From positions 62,001 through 126,000 of the forward strand of contig NZ_JARKMY010000014.1 of the NCBI RefSeq assembly GCF_029360725.1: a stretch of DNA of 64,000 nucleotides, in the 5' to 3' direction. This stretch comes from Chryseolinea sp. H1M3-3 (GTDB taxonomy: Bacteria > Bacteroidota > Bacteroidia > Cytophagales > Cyclobacteriaceae). The position numbers were made by a program, and so were the translations under genes. The notes under the pieces are model-generated. The model searched no databases. It saw nothing but the letters and a program-made list of their open reading frames with translations, and had not been told where the DNA came from. Shown here piece by piece: positions 27,678 to 36,642 of this stretch (position 1 is its first letter; every line of letters starts with the position of its first letter).

Positions 27678-28211
27678 TTATTTCTGTTTTACCAATTCTA
27701 CCTCAGTGATTTTTCCTGCGTTGTCGAATTGGAGGTTTCCAATTTTATCGGCTTGCTTCTTCTGATCTTTTAAGTAGTGAAGGTAATTCCGGATTGTTGT
27801 TGGCCTGTCATAATCCTTTTGACCACCTGCTTCATGAATCACGATCAGCACAGGGGTATCGGGCGATGCAAACATCGATAATGCTTCATTGATGCTGCTA
27901 TTGGCCGATGCCTCATTAGATGAATTTGATATCGCGCCGAAATATTGCTCCAGCTGGCTTTGAGGATTTTTCTTTTTTGCGTCTTCAGCGGCCCTTCTTG
28001 CTGCTTCTTCATCAGCTTCTCTCTGCCTGCGTGCTTCTTCTTCCTGTTGTTTTTTGAGCGCTGCTGCTTCCTGCTCCATTCTGGCTTTTTCAGCAGCTGC
28101 GGCAGCTTCAGCTGCCTTCTTTTTACTCTTACAGCCTCCCGCCGTCGCCATGAGAACGACGAGCAAGGCCAACATGATGAATCGTGATGTGTTTCGGATT
28201 ACTTGTACCAT
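27678..28211 (-). CDS. Alanine/glutamate-rich coiled-coil lipoprotein
   Basis: A lipoprotein of about 177 residues. I place the start at 28211 because that ATG is followed by a lipoprotein signal with lipobox TAGGC (Cys27); a longer frame to 28430 would bury the signal peptide after 73 residues. A charged coiled coil (about 28-82), rich in Ala, Glu, Arg and Lys, follows. A small globular C-terminal domain (about 88-177) contains NEALSMFASPDTPVLIVIHE and RNYLHYLKDQKKQADK. First gene of the four-gene operon; the next starts 24 nt on. No family recognised. Confidence 0.8.
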   Translation of the reverse strand: MVQVIRNTSRFIMLALLVVLMATAGGCKSKKKAAEAAAAAEKARMEQEAAALKKQQEEEARRQREADEEAARRAAEDAKKKNPQSQLEQYFGAISNSSNEASANSSINEALSMFASPDTPVLIVIHEAGGQKDYDRPTTIRNYLHYLKDQKKQADKIGNLQFDNAGKITEVELVKQK

Positions 28212-28593
28212 GGGTTGTCTAGTTTTTAAAAATGAGGACTCCTGAATATTGGTAATTTTTGTGCCAATTTTTTTTGATGGCTCGAAAGTAAAAAAACTTA
28301 ACGAACTAACCTTGTAAATTACATAAACGCAATATGCAAAAGATGTGTAGAAAAAATCTACAACATTTGTAATTTTTAGCTGCTGCAACGATTGTATAAA
28401 TTTATCCAGGCGTTTGAGCCACGAAGACAAATTATGTTAATGTATTTTTACCGCTTGTAACACATTAAAAGTACATCACTAAACACAAATTATATGTCTT
28501 TCACACGCTGGGTCAATTATCTGAACATAGGGTATTCTATCGAGCCTCTTCCTTCCTAATCGGAATCCATTATTTAATGCATCGCTTTCGTTC

Positions 28594-28601
28594 TACCTTT
28601 G
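28594..28601 (+). promoter_or_regulatory. Candidate Bacteroidota -7 element
   Basis: TACCTTTG matches the TAnnTTTG -7 consensus of Bacteroidota sigma-ABfr. It lies about 125 nt before the ATG of the beta-helix gene. No TTTG -33 element was seen at the expected spacing, so this is a partial match; the leader would be about 115 nt long. Confidence 0.4.
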
Positions 28602-28725
28602 ACCAGCATTTGTAGTTTAACCACTTGAAACAAACTACACTACCTAATGTTAGAATCGTACAAAGTCTATTATCCATTAACACCCATTTAGTGTTACTAA
28701 TCTCAATTTTTTTAAACTTAAAAGG

Positions 28726-31700
28726 ATGAATAGGATAATTCTCTCGATCTTATTAGTTGTGGGCTTTTGTGATGTAATCGCCAGAGATTATTATGTGGGT
28801 GGAACCGGTGCTTCCGATAATAACCCAGGCACAGCAGCACAGCCTTTCGCTACCATCCAAAAGGCTGCTAGTGTTGCCGTCGCCGGTGACATTGTTAAAA
28901 TTCGCTCAGGTACCTATCGGGAAACTATTGTTCCTGCCAATTCAGGCGCCGCAGGAAACCCAATCATTTATCAACCCGATGGAAATGCAACCGTCTTAAT
29001 CAGCGGTTTGAATGAAGTAGGCACTACGGGTTGGACCCTGCACAATGGTAATGTTTATAAGAAAAGCATTACACTTCCGGTTAACGGGTTTAACACAAGT
29101 ACCACGCGTATAGAAAACAATACAACCATTTATGCCAACCAGATCTTTAAGGATGGTGAAATGATGTTTGAAGCACGGTGGCCTAAAATAGATAAATTTG
29201 CCGACCTGCTTGATCGTAATAAATTCAGACAAAGATCCAGCATGGTCATCTGGGAACCTGGATATCTTCAAGATAACGGTTTACCCCTCCCCGCCCCTCA
29301 GTTACAAGGTGCTACTTTAGTATCCAACGGTTGGTTCATAACGGAAACAAGAACGATTACTTCTCATTCCGGCAATCAGCTTAATCATGCTGACATTTGG
29401 AACAACACAGCAACGGGAAAATGGAGCCGTCAACGTTATTATGTAACAGGCAAACTGGCCTTGCTAACACAAGCAAAAGAATGGCATTACGAAAACGGTA
29501 CTTTATATTTCTGGCAACCAGGCGGCGGAATCCCATCTGGTACCATTGAATATAAAGCAAGAAACTGGGCTTTCGATATTCGTGGAAAATCAAACATTAC
29601 CATTGCAGGCCTGACTTTTAAAGGATGCGAGCCCGCCGTAGGTAATGCTGCCAGTGTGAATACACTCCTCGATAATATCCGGGCATCTTACATGAATCAC
29701 CATGTTAGGCATGACGTTGGAGAATGGCAGGGCGTCGGCATGTCTAAAATATTTGGAATTAAATTACTTGGCGCAAACAGCGTTATCAAAAACAGTGAGC
29801 TACATTCCTCAGGTTCATCTGGCGTATGGCTTGGACCAAACTGCCGCGCAGAAAATAATTTGATGCACGATATGGGATATGTCGGATTCTGGGCGAATCC
29901 GATAAGTTTATGGGACCGCGATGGCGGGCAAGTTATCACACGGAACACCATATACAGGACTGGCCGATCCTGCTTTGATTTTGGTTACAATTGGAATGGT
30001 CAGCATTTCAATGTAGAAATTAGCTACAACGATTTTTCACAATGGGGACTCATCAGCCAGGATGTTGGAGCAACTTACGCTTGGGGCCAATGTAATTTAA
30101 CAGGAATGAATTATCACCACAACTGGATTCACGATACTGGCGCACCTGATGGGCCAGACGTTGGAGCAAACGTGGGCATTTACTTTGACCAGGCTACAGG
30201 GCCTGGAACTATACATCATAATGTTACCTGGAATTGTGGTGCGGCAGATGTGTATCACGAGGTAGTGAATGAGACGCGAAATTCAACCCATGGACTGGGC
30301 ACACCGAGTACCATAAATTTTTACAACAATACTTTTGCGAACACCGGTGGTTCATATCCAAGATCATACATCACTTATCGTACAAGTCCTTTCGATATAC
30401 AAAGAAATAATATTTACAGAAGTCAGATCATCATCGGACCTGGGCTTCCTGGCGATATTGCAAACGCCTTGTTACCCGCTATCAATCCGCAGTTTGTTAA
30501 CTCCGGGCAAGGAGGCTTGATATACAGACCTAACACAGGCTCGCCTGCAATCAACGCGGGTGTTATTATACCTGGTATAACTGATGGCAGCGTTGGCGCA
30601 CCTGATATCGGTGCTTATGAATTCGGTGGCGAAGCCTGGGTACCTGGTTATAAACCAGTGCAGTTTAATTATGGTGGCGCAAGCAATAGTCAGCCTGTAG
30701 GGAGCATTACAAGCCCGGCAAATAATACCTCATTTGCACAAGGCACACCCATCACCATTACAGCGAGCGCATCCGACCCGGACGGAACAGTAACTAAAGT
30801 TGAGTTTTTCAACGGTACTACTAAACTTGGAGAAGACACAGCCGCTCCCTATACCTTTGTCTGGAACAACGCACCTAATGGAACGCATAGCCTTACAGTT
30901 AAAGTGACGGACAATCTCAATGCTGTTATAACCTCAGCTGCCAGAAGTATCACGGTCAGTGCCAACAGCGCACCTGGCGTCTCCATCACAGCACCTGCTA
31001 ACAATGCTCAATTTAATACTGGTGTGCCCATCACCATTACGGCTACTGCTTCGGATACGAACGGCAGCGTAACCAAGGTTGAATTCTTCAATGGAACAAC
31101 TAAACTAGGCGAAGACCTTACAAGTCCCTACAGCTTTACCTGGAATAACGCAGCAGCGGGAACACACGCATTAACCGCAAAAGCTACTGATAATGCTAAT
31201 AGTGTTACAACGTCAGCATCAGTAAGCATTACGGTGGGAACCGGGAATATTCCGCCCGCGGTTGCCATTATCACGCCTGCAAACAACTCACAGTTTAATT
31301 CTGGTGCTTCCATAACCATCACGGCAACAGCCTCGGATTCTAACGGGTCGGTAAGTAAAGTTGAATTCTTTAATGGAGCGACCAAACTTGGCGAAGATCT
31401 TACCGCGCCGTACAGTTTCACCTGGAGAAGTGCACCACTGGGCACACATGCTTTAACGGCAAAAGCGACGGACAATCAAAATAGCGTGACAACGTCAAGT
31501 GTTGTTAGTGTTGTTGTAGGAGCTGCTAATGTTCCCCCGACCGTTGCTTTAATAACGCCATCAAACAATGCAAGATATAATAACGGTGCACCTATTGTAC
31601 TTTCAGCTACGGCTGCAGACGCGAACGGCTCTATAACTAAAGTAGAATTCTTTAACGGAACCACGAAAATCGGCGAAGACCTGACCGCTCCTTACAGTTT

Positions 31701-32631
31701 CACCTGGAACGGCGCACCCGCAGGGACACATACCTTGAGAGCCAAGGCTACTGACAATCAAAACGCCGTGACTACATCTGCATCAGTAAGTATTACAGTG
31801 GGTGGGGTAAATTCAGCACCAACAATATCCATTACAAGTCCATTGAACAACTCTCAGTTCAATACTGGAACGATAACCATCACAGCAACGGCTTCTGATG
31901 CAAACGGTACTGTTTCCAAAGTTGAGTTCTTCAACGGCACGGTTAAATTAGGCGAAGATTTAATAAGTCCATACAGCTTCATCTGGGCCAATGTTGCCGC
32001 GGGGAGCTATGAATTAACAGCAACAGCAACCGATAACTCGAATGCTGTTTCAACATCGGAGGTTATTTCTATTACTGTTGGAGGTGGCATATCTCCGGTC
32101 GCGAACGCAGGAGATGATATTATACTTGTTTTGCCAAACAATTCGACAACACTCTCTGCACCTAGAGAAAATCCGGATGGCCCTTCACTTGAATATACCT
32201 GGCAACAGGTTGAAGGACCCAGCTCTCCTATTTTCAATCCGCAACATACCGAGATTATCCTGTCAGACCTGGTTGAAGGAACCTATGTGTTTGAACTGAC
32301 CGTCGTCGGTGAAGACGGGATGTCAAGCAGTGATCTTGTCAATGTAATAGTTCAGTCTTCTTCGGAGTCGGAAGGTATTATCCCTCGGGTTTTTACACCC
32401 AATGGGGATGGCAAAGAAGATTATTGGATTTGGCCTGATGACGAACGTTATAAAAATTCCAGGTTAACAATTCTTAATCAGGCAGGACAGATCGTGTATG
32501 AGGCAGTGTCTTACAACAATACCTGGGATGGAACGATGGGAGGCCAACCTCTCCAGGAAGGACAATATCAATACGTCATTCATCTTCCTGACTCCACCCC
32601 TATAAAGGCATCTGTAAGAATTAGAAGATAA
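28726..32631 (+). CDS. Secreted parallel beta-helix protein with five Ig-like repeats and T9SS-type C-terminus
   Basis: A 1301-residue exported protein. A signal peptide (about 1-19) is followed by a right-handed parallel beta-helix domain (about 20-640) of the pectate-lyase-like/DUF1565 type, opening with YYVGGTGASDNNPGTAAQPF and containing many NNT/HHN turns. Five Ig-like domains (Big family; about 658-1125) repeat every 94 residues, each with the core KVEFFNGTTKLGED. A PKD-like domain (about 1123-1212) and a CHU_C-type gliding/T9SS sorting domain (about 1213-1301, PRVFTPNGDGKEDYW) complete it. The helix is typical of polysaccharide lyases or sugar-binding proteins; the substrate is unknown. 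Export is probably through T9SS with a type B signal. Confidence 0.9.
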   Translation: MNRIILSILLVVGFCDVIARDYYVGGTGASDNNPGTAAQPFATIQKAASVAVAGDIVKIRSGTYRETIVPANSGAAGNPIIYQPDGNATVLISGLNEVGTTGWTLHNGNVYKKSITLPVNGFNTSTTRIENNTTIYANQIFKDGEMMFEARWPKIDKFADLLDRNKFRQRSSMVIWEPGYLQDNGLPLPAPQLQGATLVSNGWFITETRTITSHSGNQLNHADIWNNTATGKWSRQRYYVTGKLALLTQAKEWHYENGTLYFWQPGGGIPSGTIEYKARNWAFDIRGKSNITIAGLTFKGCEPAVGNAASVNTLLDNIRASYMNHHVRHDVGEWQGVGMSKIFGIKLLGANSVIKNSELHSSGSSGVWLGPNCRAENNLMHDMGYVGFWANPISLWDRDGGQVITRNTIYRTGRSCFDFGYNWNGQHFNVEISYNDFSQWGLISQDVGATYAWGQCNLTGMNYHHNWIHDTGAPDGPDVGANVGIYFDQATGPGTIHHNVTWNCGAADVYHEVVNETRNSTHGLGTPSTINFYNNTFANTGGSYPRSYITYRTSPFDIQRNNIYRSQIIIGPGLPGDIANALLPAINPQFVNSGQGGLIYRPNTGSPAINAGVIIPGITDGSVGAPDIGAYEFGGEAWVPGYKPVQFNYGGASNSQPVGSITSPANNTSFAQGTPITITASASDPDGTVTKVEFFNGTTKLGEDTAAPYTFVWNNAPNGTHSLTVKVTDNLNAVITSAARSITVSANSAPGVSITAPANNAQFNTGVPITITATASDTNGSVTKVEFFNGTTKLGEDLTSPYSFTWNNAAAGTHALTAKATDNANSVTTSASVSITVGTGNIPPAVAIITPANNSQFNSGASITITATASDSNGSVSKVEFFNGATKLGEDLTAPYSFTWRSAPLGTHALTAKATDNQNSVTTSSVVSVVVGAANVPPTVALITPSNNARYNNGAPIVLSATAADANGSITKVEFFNGTTKIGEDLTAPYSFTWNGAPAGTHTLRAKATDNQNAVTTSASVSITVGGVNSAPTISITSPLNNSQFNTGTITITATASDANGTVSKVEFFNGTVKLGEDLISPYSFIWANVAAGSYELTATATDNSNAVSTSEVISITVGGGISPVANAGDDIILVLPNNSTTLSAPRENPDGPSLEYTWQQVEGPSSPIFNPQHTEIILSDLVEGTYVFELTVVGEDGMSSSDLVNVIVQSSSESEGIIPRVFTPNGDGKEDYWIWPDDERYKNSRLTILNQAGQIVYEAVSYNNTWDGTMGGQPLQEGQYQYVIHLPDSTPIKASVRIRR
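30697..32100 (+). repeat. Five tandem 282-bp repeats encoding Ig-like domains
   Basis: Repeat units begin at 30697, 30979, 31261, 31543 and 31825, an exact spacing of 282 bases (94 codons). The protein motif KVEFFNG occurs in every unit. Codon use differs between units although the protein is conserved, so the array is old enough for synonymous drift while its length is held constant. Copy number in the array could vary between strains by recombination. Confidence 0.9.
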
Positions 32632-32636
32632 GATTT

Positions 32637-33353
32637 TTAGTCACCCTTTGGCAGTCCTTCGATCAAACGCCTCAAAGTTTGCAATGGAAGGACTGCAGCA
32701 GGTGCACCTTCCCGTACAATTTTTCCTTGCTCCATCAGGTAAACATGTTTCGAAAGCCTGATAACTTCAAAGATATCATGGCTTACTAAAATGGTTGTCA
32801 GGTTGTATTGCCGATGCACCTGAAGAATATAATCCTGTATCTTTAAACGTAAGACGGTGTCCAACGCAGACATGGGTTCATCAAGAAGTAAAATTTTCGG
32901 CCTGCGCACCAATGCTCTCGCAATGGCTACACGCTGTCGCTGCCCACCTGAAAGAAATCCTGGTTTTTTGTCATGGAAACTAGTCAGTTCCATCAGTTCC
33001 AGCAAATCATTAACAATATCTTTCGATTGGTTCTTTCCCAGGGCATAGGTTAAATTTTCTCTAACGGTCATGTTTGGAAATAGTGCATAGTCCTGAAAAA
33101 CAATTCCTACATTGCGCTGTTGCGGTTTCAGGTTAATCTTCTTCTCATGGTCAAACCAGGTTTCATCTTGTACCATCACAGAACCCCCATCCGGATTAGT
33201 TAGCCCACAGACCATTCTTAGTAACGTAGTTTTACCTGCTCCTGACGCGCCGTAGAGTGTAACCAATTCCCCAGTATTGACTTTGAAATCAACGTCGAGA
33301 TTCATGTCACCCCGCGACGAAAATAATTTCTTTTTAAGACAAATGTGGATCAT
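32637..33353 (-). CDS. modC: Molybdate ABC transporter ATP-binding protein
   Basis: ATPase of the molybdate/tungstate importer, 238 residues. It has Walker A GASGAGKTTLL, Q-loop FQDYALFPNMT, signature LSGGQRQRVAIARAL, Walker B ILLLDEPMSALD and the switch histidine in LVSHD. Typical ModC is about 350 residues with a C-terminal TOBE (molbindin) domain; that domain is absent here. The start overlaps modB by 4 nt. Its stop lies 5 nt from the end of the convergent beta-helix gene. Confidence 0.9.
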   Translation of the reverse strand: MIHICLKKKLFSSRGDMNLDVDFKVNTGELVTLYGASGAGKTTLLRMVCGLTNPDGGSVMVQDETWFDHEKKINLKPQQRNVGIVFQDYALFPNMTVRENLTYALGKNQSKDIVNDLLELMELTSFHDKKPGFLSGGQRQRVAIARALVRRPKILLLDEPMSALDTVLRLKIQDYILQVHRQYNLTTILVSHDIFEVIRLSKHVYLMEQGKIVREGAPAAVLPLQTLRRLIEGLPKGD

Positions 33354-34024
33354 GCAACGCGGTTAATAGTGGATCGATTGTTAACCAGGTATACCACTAA
33401 CAGGGTAAGGAAAGCAAATAGAAGAAGTGAAATGGCGTACAAGTGCGCTTGTCCATAATTCATTGCTTCAACTTCGTCATACAGTGCAATAGATACGACA
33501 CGCGTTTCCCGTGGTATATTTCCTCCTACCATTAAGACAACCCCAAACTCGCCTACAGTATGCGCAAAGGTGAGAATACTTCCGGTGATCAAGGACGTAC
33601 GAATATTTGGAAGTAATATTTTTCTTAGCGTAGTCATGCGACCTTTTCCAAGTGTGTAAGAAGCTTCCAGCAAAGATGATGGCAACATCTTAAAGCCGTT
33701 GTACAAAGGCTGGATCATGAAGGGAAGACTATATAATATAGAAGCTACGACAAGACCTGGAAATGTAAAGACGAGTCTCACCTCGAAATATTCATCAAGA
33801 AACTTCCCAAAAGAATTCTGTGGGCTGAATGCCAGAAGCAAATAAAACCCCAACACGGAGGGAGGCAAGATCAGAGGGAGACTAACTAACGCTTCTACAA
33901 CATATTTTATTTTATACCGACTGTAGGTTAGCCAATATGCAAGTGGAATGCCGATTAAAAAAAGTATAATAGTAGTGACTGTCGCAAGTTTAAAAGTAAG
34001 AACAAAAGGATCTAGTTCTATCAT
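33350..34024 (-). CDS. modB: Molybdate ABC transporter permease
   Basis: A 224-residue inner-membrane permease with about five helices. The cytoplasmic EAA-type loop, ASYTLGKGRMTTLRKILLP, contacts the ATPase. The segment AHTVGEFGVVLMVGGNIPRETR is characteristic of ModB. It overlaps modA and modC by 4 nt each (ATGA-type junctions), indicating a single operon. Confidence 0.93.
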   Translation of the reverse strand: MIELDPFVLTFKLATVTTIILFLIGIPLAYWLTYSRYKIKYVVEALVSLPLILPPSVLGFYLLLAFSPQNSFGKFLDEYFEVRLVFTFPGLVVASILYSLPFMIQPLYNGFKMLPSSLLEASYTLGKGRMTTLRKILLPNIRTSLITGSILTFAHTVGEFGVVLMVGGNIPRETRVVSIALYDEVEAMNYGQAHLYAISLLLFAFLTLLVVYLVNNRSTINRVA

Positions 34025-34794
34025 GAGCCCCCTTTGTTAATTTTAGCGAAACCGAAATAAGAAAGAATGTCAGTCGCTTGTTTTGAAAGGACAAAATCTC
34101 TGAACATCGGCGCCAACGAATTATGCTCAGCATGCTTTAGCATGACGAAACCCTGCTCCAGCCGTCTGTGTGACGCTTCCGGGATGACGTAGTAATGTCC
34201 TATGTGCTTTTTCATGGTTGGAGAAAGCGCCAATGACAACGCGATGATACCGATGTCTGCTGCACCTGCAGTAACGAATTGTGCAGCCTGTGAAATATTT
34301 TCACCATAGACGAGTTTTGAACTTACACCCTCATAAACCTTATAAAATTTTAGCGCTTCTTCCGCCCTCTTTCCATACGGGGCATGCTTTGGATTTGCCA
34401 TGGAGATTTTCAAAACATCTTTATCCAGAAGTATATTTATACCTGTTCGATTTGGATCGAACTGTTTGCTCCAGATAACGATCCTACCAATGCCATAGGG
34501 GTATACTTCTGAAATAGTAAACCCATTTTTCTTAAGACTGATCGGATATTCATTATCGGCGGAAAAGAAAAAGTCAAACGGCGCCGAATGGCTGATCTGC
34601 TCATAAAGTTTTCCGGACGATCCATACGTAACATTGATGTCTATACCTGGATGTTCTTTTTTAAAAACTAATACTATGGAGTCCATCGCAAATTTTAAAT
34701 CAGAAGCCGCCGCGATCAAGATCTTTTCGGATGGCTGCGCATAAGTCAATACTGCACTCCATATCACGAAAATTAAAAAAATCAATTTCTTCAT
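34021..34794 (-). CDS. modA: Molybdate-binding periplasmic protein
   Basis: Solute-binding protein of the molybdate importer, 257 residues, with a signal peptide cleaved near TYA|Q (about residue 19). It shows ModA hallmarks: IAAASDLKFAMDSIVLVFKK, the oxyanion-contacting GSSGKLYEQI, and FDFFFSADNEYP. The mature protein has the expected length for the family. Probable ModE operator upstream (34817-34840). First of the three mod genes in this transcript. Confidence 0.93.
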   Translation of the reverse strand: MKKLIFLIFVIWSAVLTYAQPSEKILIAAASDLKFAMDSIVLVFKKEHPGIDINVTYGSSGKLYEQISHSAPFDFFFSADNEYPISLKKNGFTISEVYPYGIGRIVIWSKQFDPNRTGINILLDKDVLKISMANPKHAPYGKRAEEALKFYKVYEGVSSKLVYGENISQAAQFVTAGAADIGIIALSLALSPTMKKHIGHYYVIPEASHRRLEQGFVMLKHAEHNSLAPMFRDFVLSKQATDILSYFGFAKINKGGS

Positions 34795-34816
34795 GCTCGG
34801 GCGTCTGTTATCTCAA

Positions 34817-34840
34817 CGATATGTACGGATGGGTATAACG
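34817..34840 (-). promoter_or_regulatory. Candidate ModE operator upstream of modA
   Basis: An imperfect palindrome: half-sites CGATATGTA and GGTATAACG separated by six bases. This resembles the CG-n-TATATA ... TATATA-n-CG arrangement I recall for E. coli ModE sites; outer bases CGnTAT/ATAnCG match on both sides, inner bases differ. It lies 23 bases before the modA start, where bound repressor would block transcription or initiation. A ModE-type gene is immediately upstream. Confidence 0.5.
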
Positions 34841-34890
34841 CAAGATAATAATATTAACAAAAATTTCGGAACCAATATACAGAACCGGCA

Positions 34891-35244
34891 TCAGATCAGT
34901 TTTAGAATATCGATGTTGCTTTCAACAATCGAAAACAATCGTTTATTCAGTTTTTGGTAGGACTTTAACATCTTTAACCCAGCCGGGGTGACTTCTGCTC
35001 CTCCACCCTGCTGGCCACCTTTATGAGAAATGACGTAGGGTTTACTTCCGTTGGCATTTAATCCATCGACCATGGTCCAGGCTTTTTTGTACGACATGCC
35101 CATTGCCTTTGCAGCCTTAGAAATGGAGCCCGTTTCGTGTATCAACGCTAACAATTCCGCGCGGCCAGGACCAAAGAAGCGTTCACCATCGATGTCAATC
35201 CAACAACGAAATCTAAGCTGTTTACCTTTTGATTTGGCGCTCAT
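34891..35244 (-). CDS. ModE-type winged-helix regulator, HTH only
   Basis: A 117-residue regulator with the N-terminal LysR-like winged helix of ModE. Landmarks are FGPGRAELLALIHETGSISK, AAKAMGMSYKKAWTMVDGLN and GGQQGGGAEVTPAGLKMLK. Full-length ModE (about 260 residues) also has two molbindin domains; these are missing, so how it would sense molybdate is unclear. It is located 96 nt upstream of modA, with a candidate operator between, and 14 nt after the enolase-superfamily gene, with which it may be cotranscribed. Confidence 0.88.
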   Translation of the reverse strand: MSAKSKGKQLRFRCWIDIDGERFFGPGRAELLALIHETGSISKAAKAMGMSYKKAWTMVDGLNANGSKPYVISHKGGQQGGGAEVTPAGLKMLKSYQKLNKRLFSIVESNIDILKLI

Positions 35245-35258
35245 AGGTGCAGAGGAAA

Positions 35259-36554
35259 TTAACTCGTGATAACTTGTTGGCTTTCAATTTTAGCTTCGTC
35301 CAATGCTATCCCGAAGCCAGGCTTTTGTGGCAACGGGAGAATACCGTTAGTCGTAAGCAAGGGTTCTTTTTGAAAATGCATTTTATGCGCAACATGATTA
35401 ATAAGGTATTCCACTAAAGGACAGACTTCGGGAGATTGGCTTGCTACAACGTGAAGTGTTGCATGGATTGCATGACCATGAGGAAAAACTTTTGCACCGA
35501 ATGACGACGCTATATTACAGATCTTCACTAATTCACTTACACCGCCGCACCATTCAGGATCAGCCTGAACAATTTGAATGGCACCTTCGCGCAAAAAGTT
35601 TTGAGCTTCCCAACGGCCATAGAAATGTTCCCCGGTTGCCACCGGAATTGAAGTGCTTCTTGACAGTTGAATAAAATTATCGAGGCGTTCTGGGCTGAAA
35701 GCCTCCTCAATCCAATAAGGCCGAAATTTTTCTACGGCTTTACACCATGCAGTAGCAAAGGGTAAGTCCCACCCCATGTATGCGTCGAACATGATTTCCG
35801 CGTCAAAACCTAAAGCTGCGCGTAATTCCTCTACCAGGTCAATGTTTTTTTTTAGTCCTGCGTTCCCATCTCCAGGGCTATACGCAAGAAACCATTTCTG
35901 GTGCAGAAAACCTTGGTCGTACAGTTGCTTCGCCCTAGGCGCAACCTTCCCTTTTTCTACAGTAAATCCAAGGCAACTTCCGTACACCCGGACGTCTTTC
36001 CTCGTCGGGCCTCCCAGCAATTCATAGACCGGTGCATTAAATTTTTTGCCTCGTAAATCCCACAATGTATTGTCTACGGCGCTCAGGGCCATCATATAAT
36101 GCCCTGCTCTGGCGTGTCGGTTATTTCGGTACAACTGATCCCAAAGTGTTTCGCCTGCAAGGGCATCCTTTCCTATCAAGAATGGTCGGAGTTGTTTTAA
36201 GATCGGTGTAATCGCTTCAGCATCTATCGCACCGTACATTCCCGACAGCCCACCCTTTGTGCGAATGCGAAGATAATCGTGTACTAATTTTTCTGTGGTT
36301 TCCTTGGCGTTAACATTATCAGAATACGGTGCCGGATGCTGATCCGGATAAATGTGAATCGGTTTTGCCTGATACTGACGATGTAAACCAGGAATAACTT
36401 TATGAGAGCCTGTCAGCCTCACAATTTCAACTTCATCAATAATAGTGTCTTGATTAACAGAAGACGCCGCAAAAAGGTCTTGAACGTGTAAAGGCAAAAA
36501 AGCGAGCGTAGATGCTTGCGACAGCTGAGAAATGAATCGCCGGCGTGTACTCAT
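35259..36554 (-). CDS. Enolase-superfamily dehydratase, L-rhamnonate-dehydratase-like, with twin-arginine leader
   Basis: A 431-residue member of the mandelate racemase group of the enolase superfamily, which removes water from sugar acids using a Mg2+-stabilised enolate. The N-terminus has a twin-arginine signal-like stretch (TRRRFIS then a hydrophobic run). Visible metal ligands and bases: Asp in MFDAYMGWDLPFA, Glu in YWIEEAFSPE, Glu in ATGEHFYGRWEA, Asp in VQADPEWCGG, and His in VFPHGHAIHA. The pattern resembles L-rhamnonate dehydratase. An AraC regulator is encoded 88 nt upstream. Confidence 0.86.
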   Translation of the reverse strand: MSTRRRFISQLSQASTLAFLPLHVQDLFAASSVNQDTIIDEVEIVRLTGSHKVIPGLHRQYQAKPIHIYPDQHPAPYSDNVNAKETTEKLVHDYLRIRTKGGLSGMYGAIDAEAITPILKQLRPFLIGKDALAGETLWDQLYRNNRHARAGHYMMALSAVDNTLWDLRGKKFNAPVYELLGGPTRKDVRVYGSCLGFTVEKGKVAPRAKQLYDQGFLHQKWFLAYSPGDGNAGLKKNIDLVEELRAALGFDAEIMFDAYMGWDLPFATAWCKAVEKFRPYWIEEAFSPERLDNFIQLSRSTSIPVATGEHFYGRWEAQNFLREGAIQIVQADPEWCGGVSELVKICNIASSFGAKVFPHGHAIHATLHVVASQSPEVCPLVEYLINHVAHKMHFQKEPLLTTNGILPLPQKPGFGIALDEAKIESQQVITS

Positions 36555-36642
36555 AAGTCAGGAGGGTTTCAGATTGTGCGCAGCAATGTAAAAAACTTTA
36601 AAGATTATATCCAACAAGACACTGTCTCCAGCCAGGTAACGG

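Noticed and set aside
28212-28430. Longer start for the coiled-coil lipoprotein
   Set aside because: The added 73 residues precede a perfect lipobox signal and would place it inside the protein.
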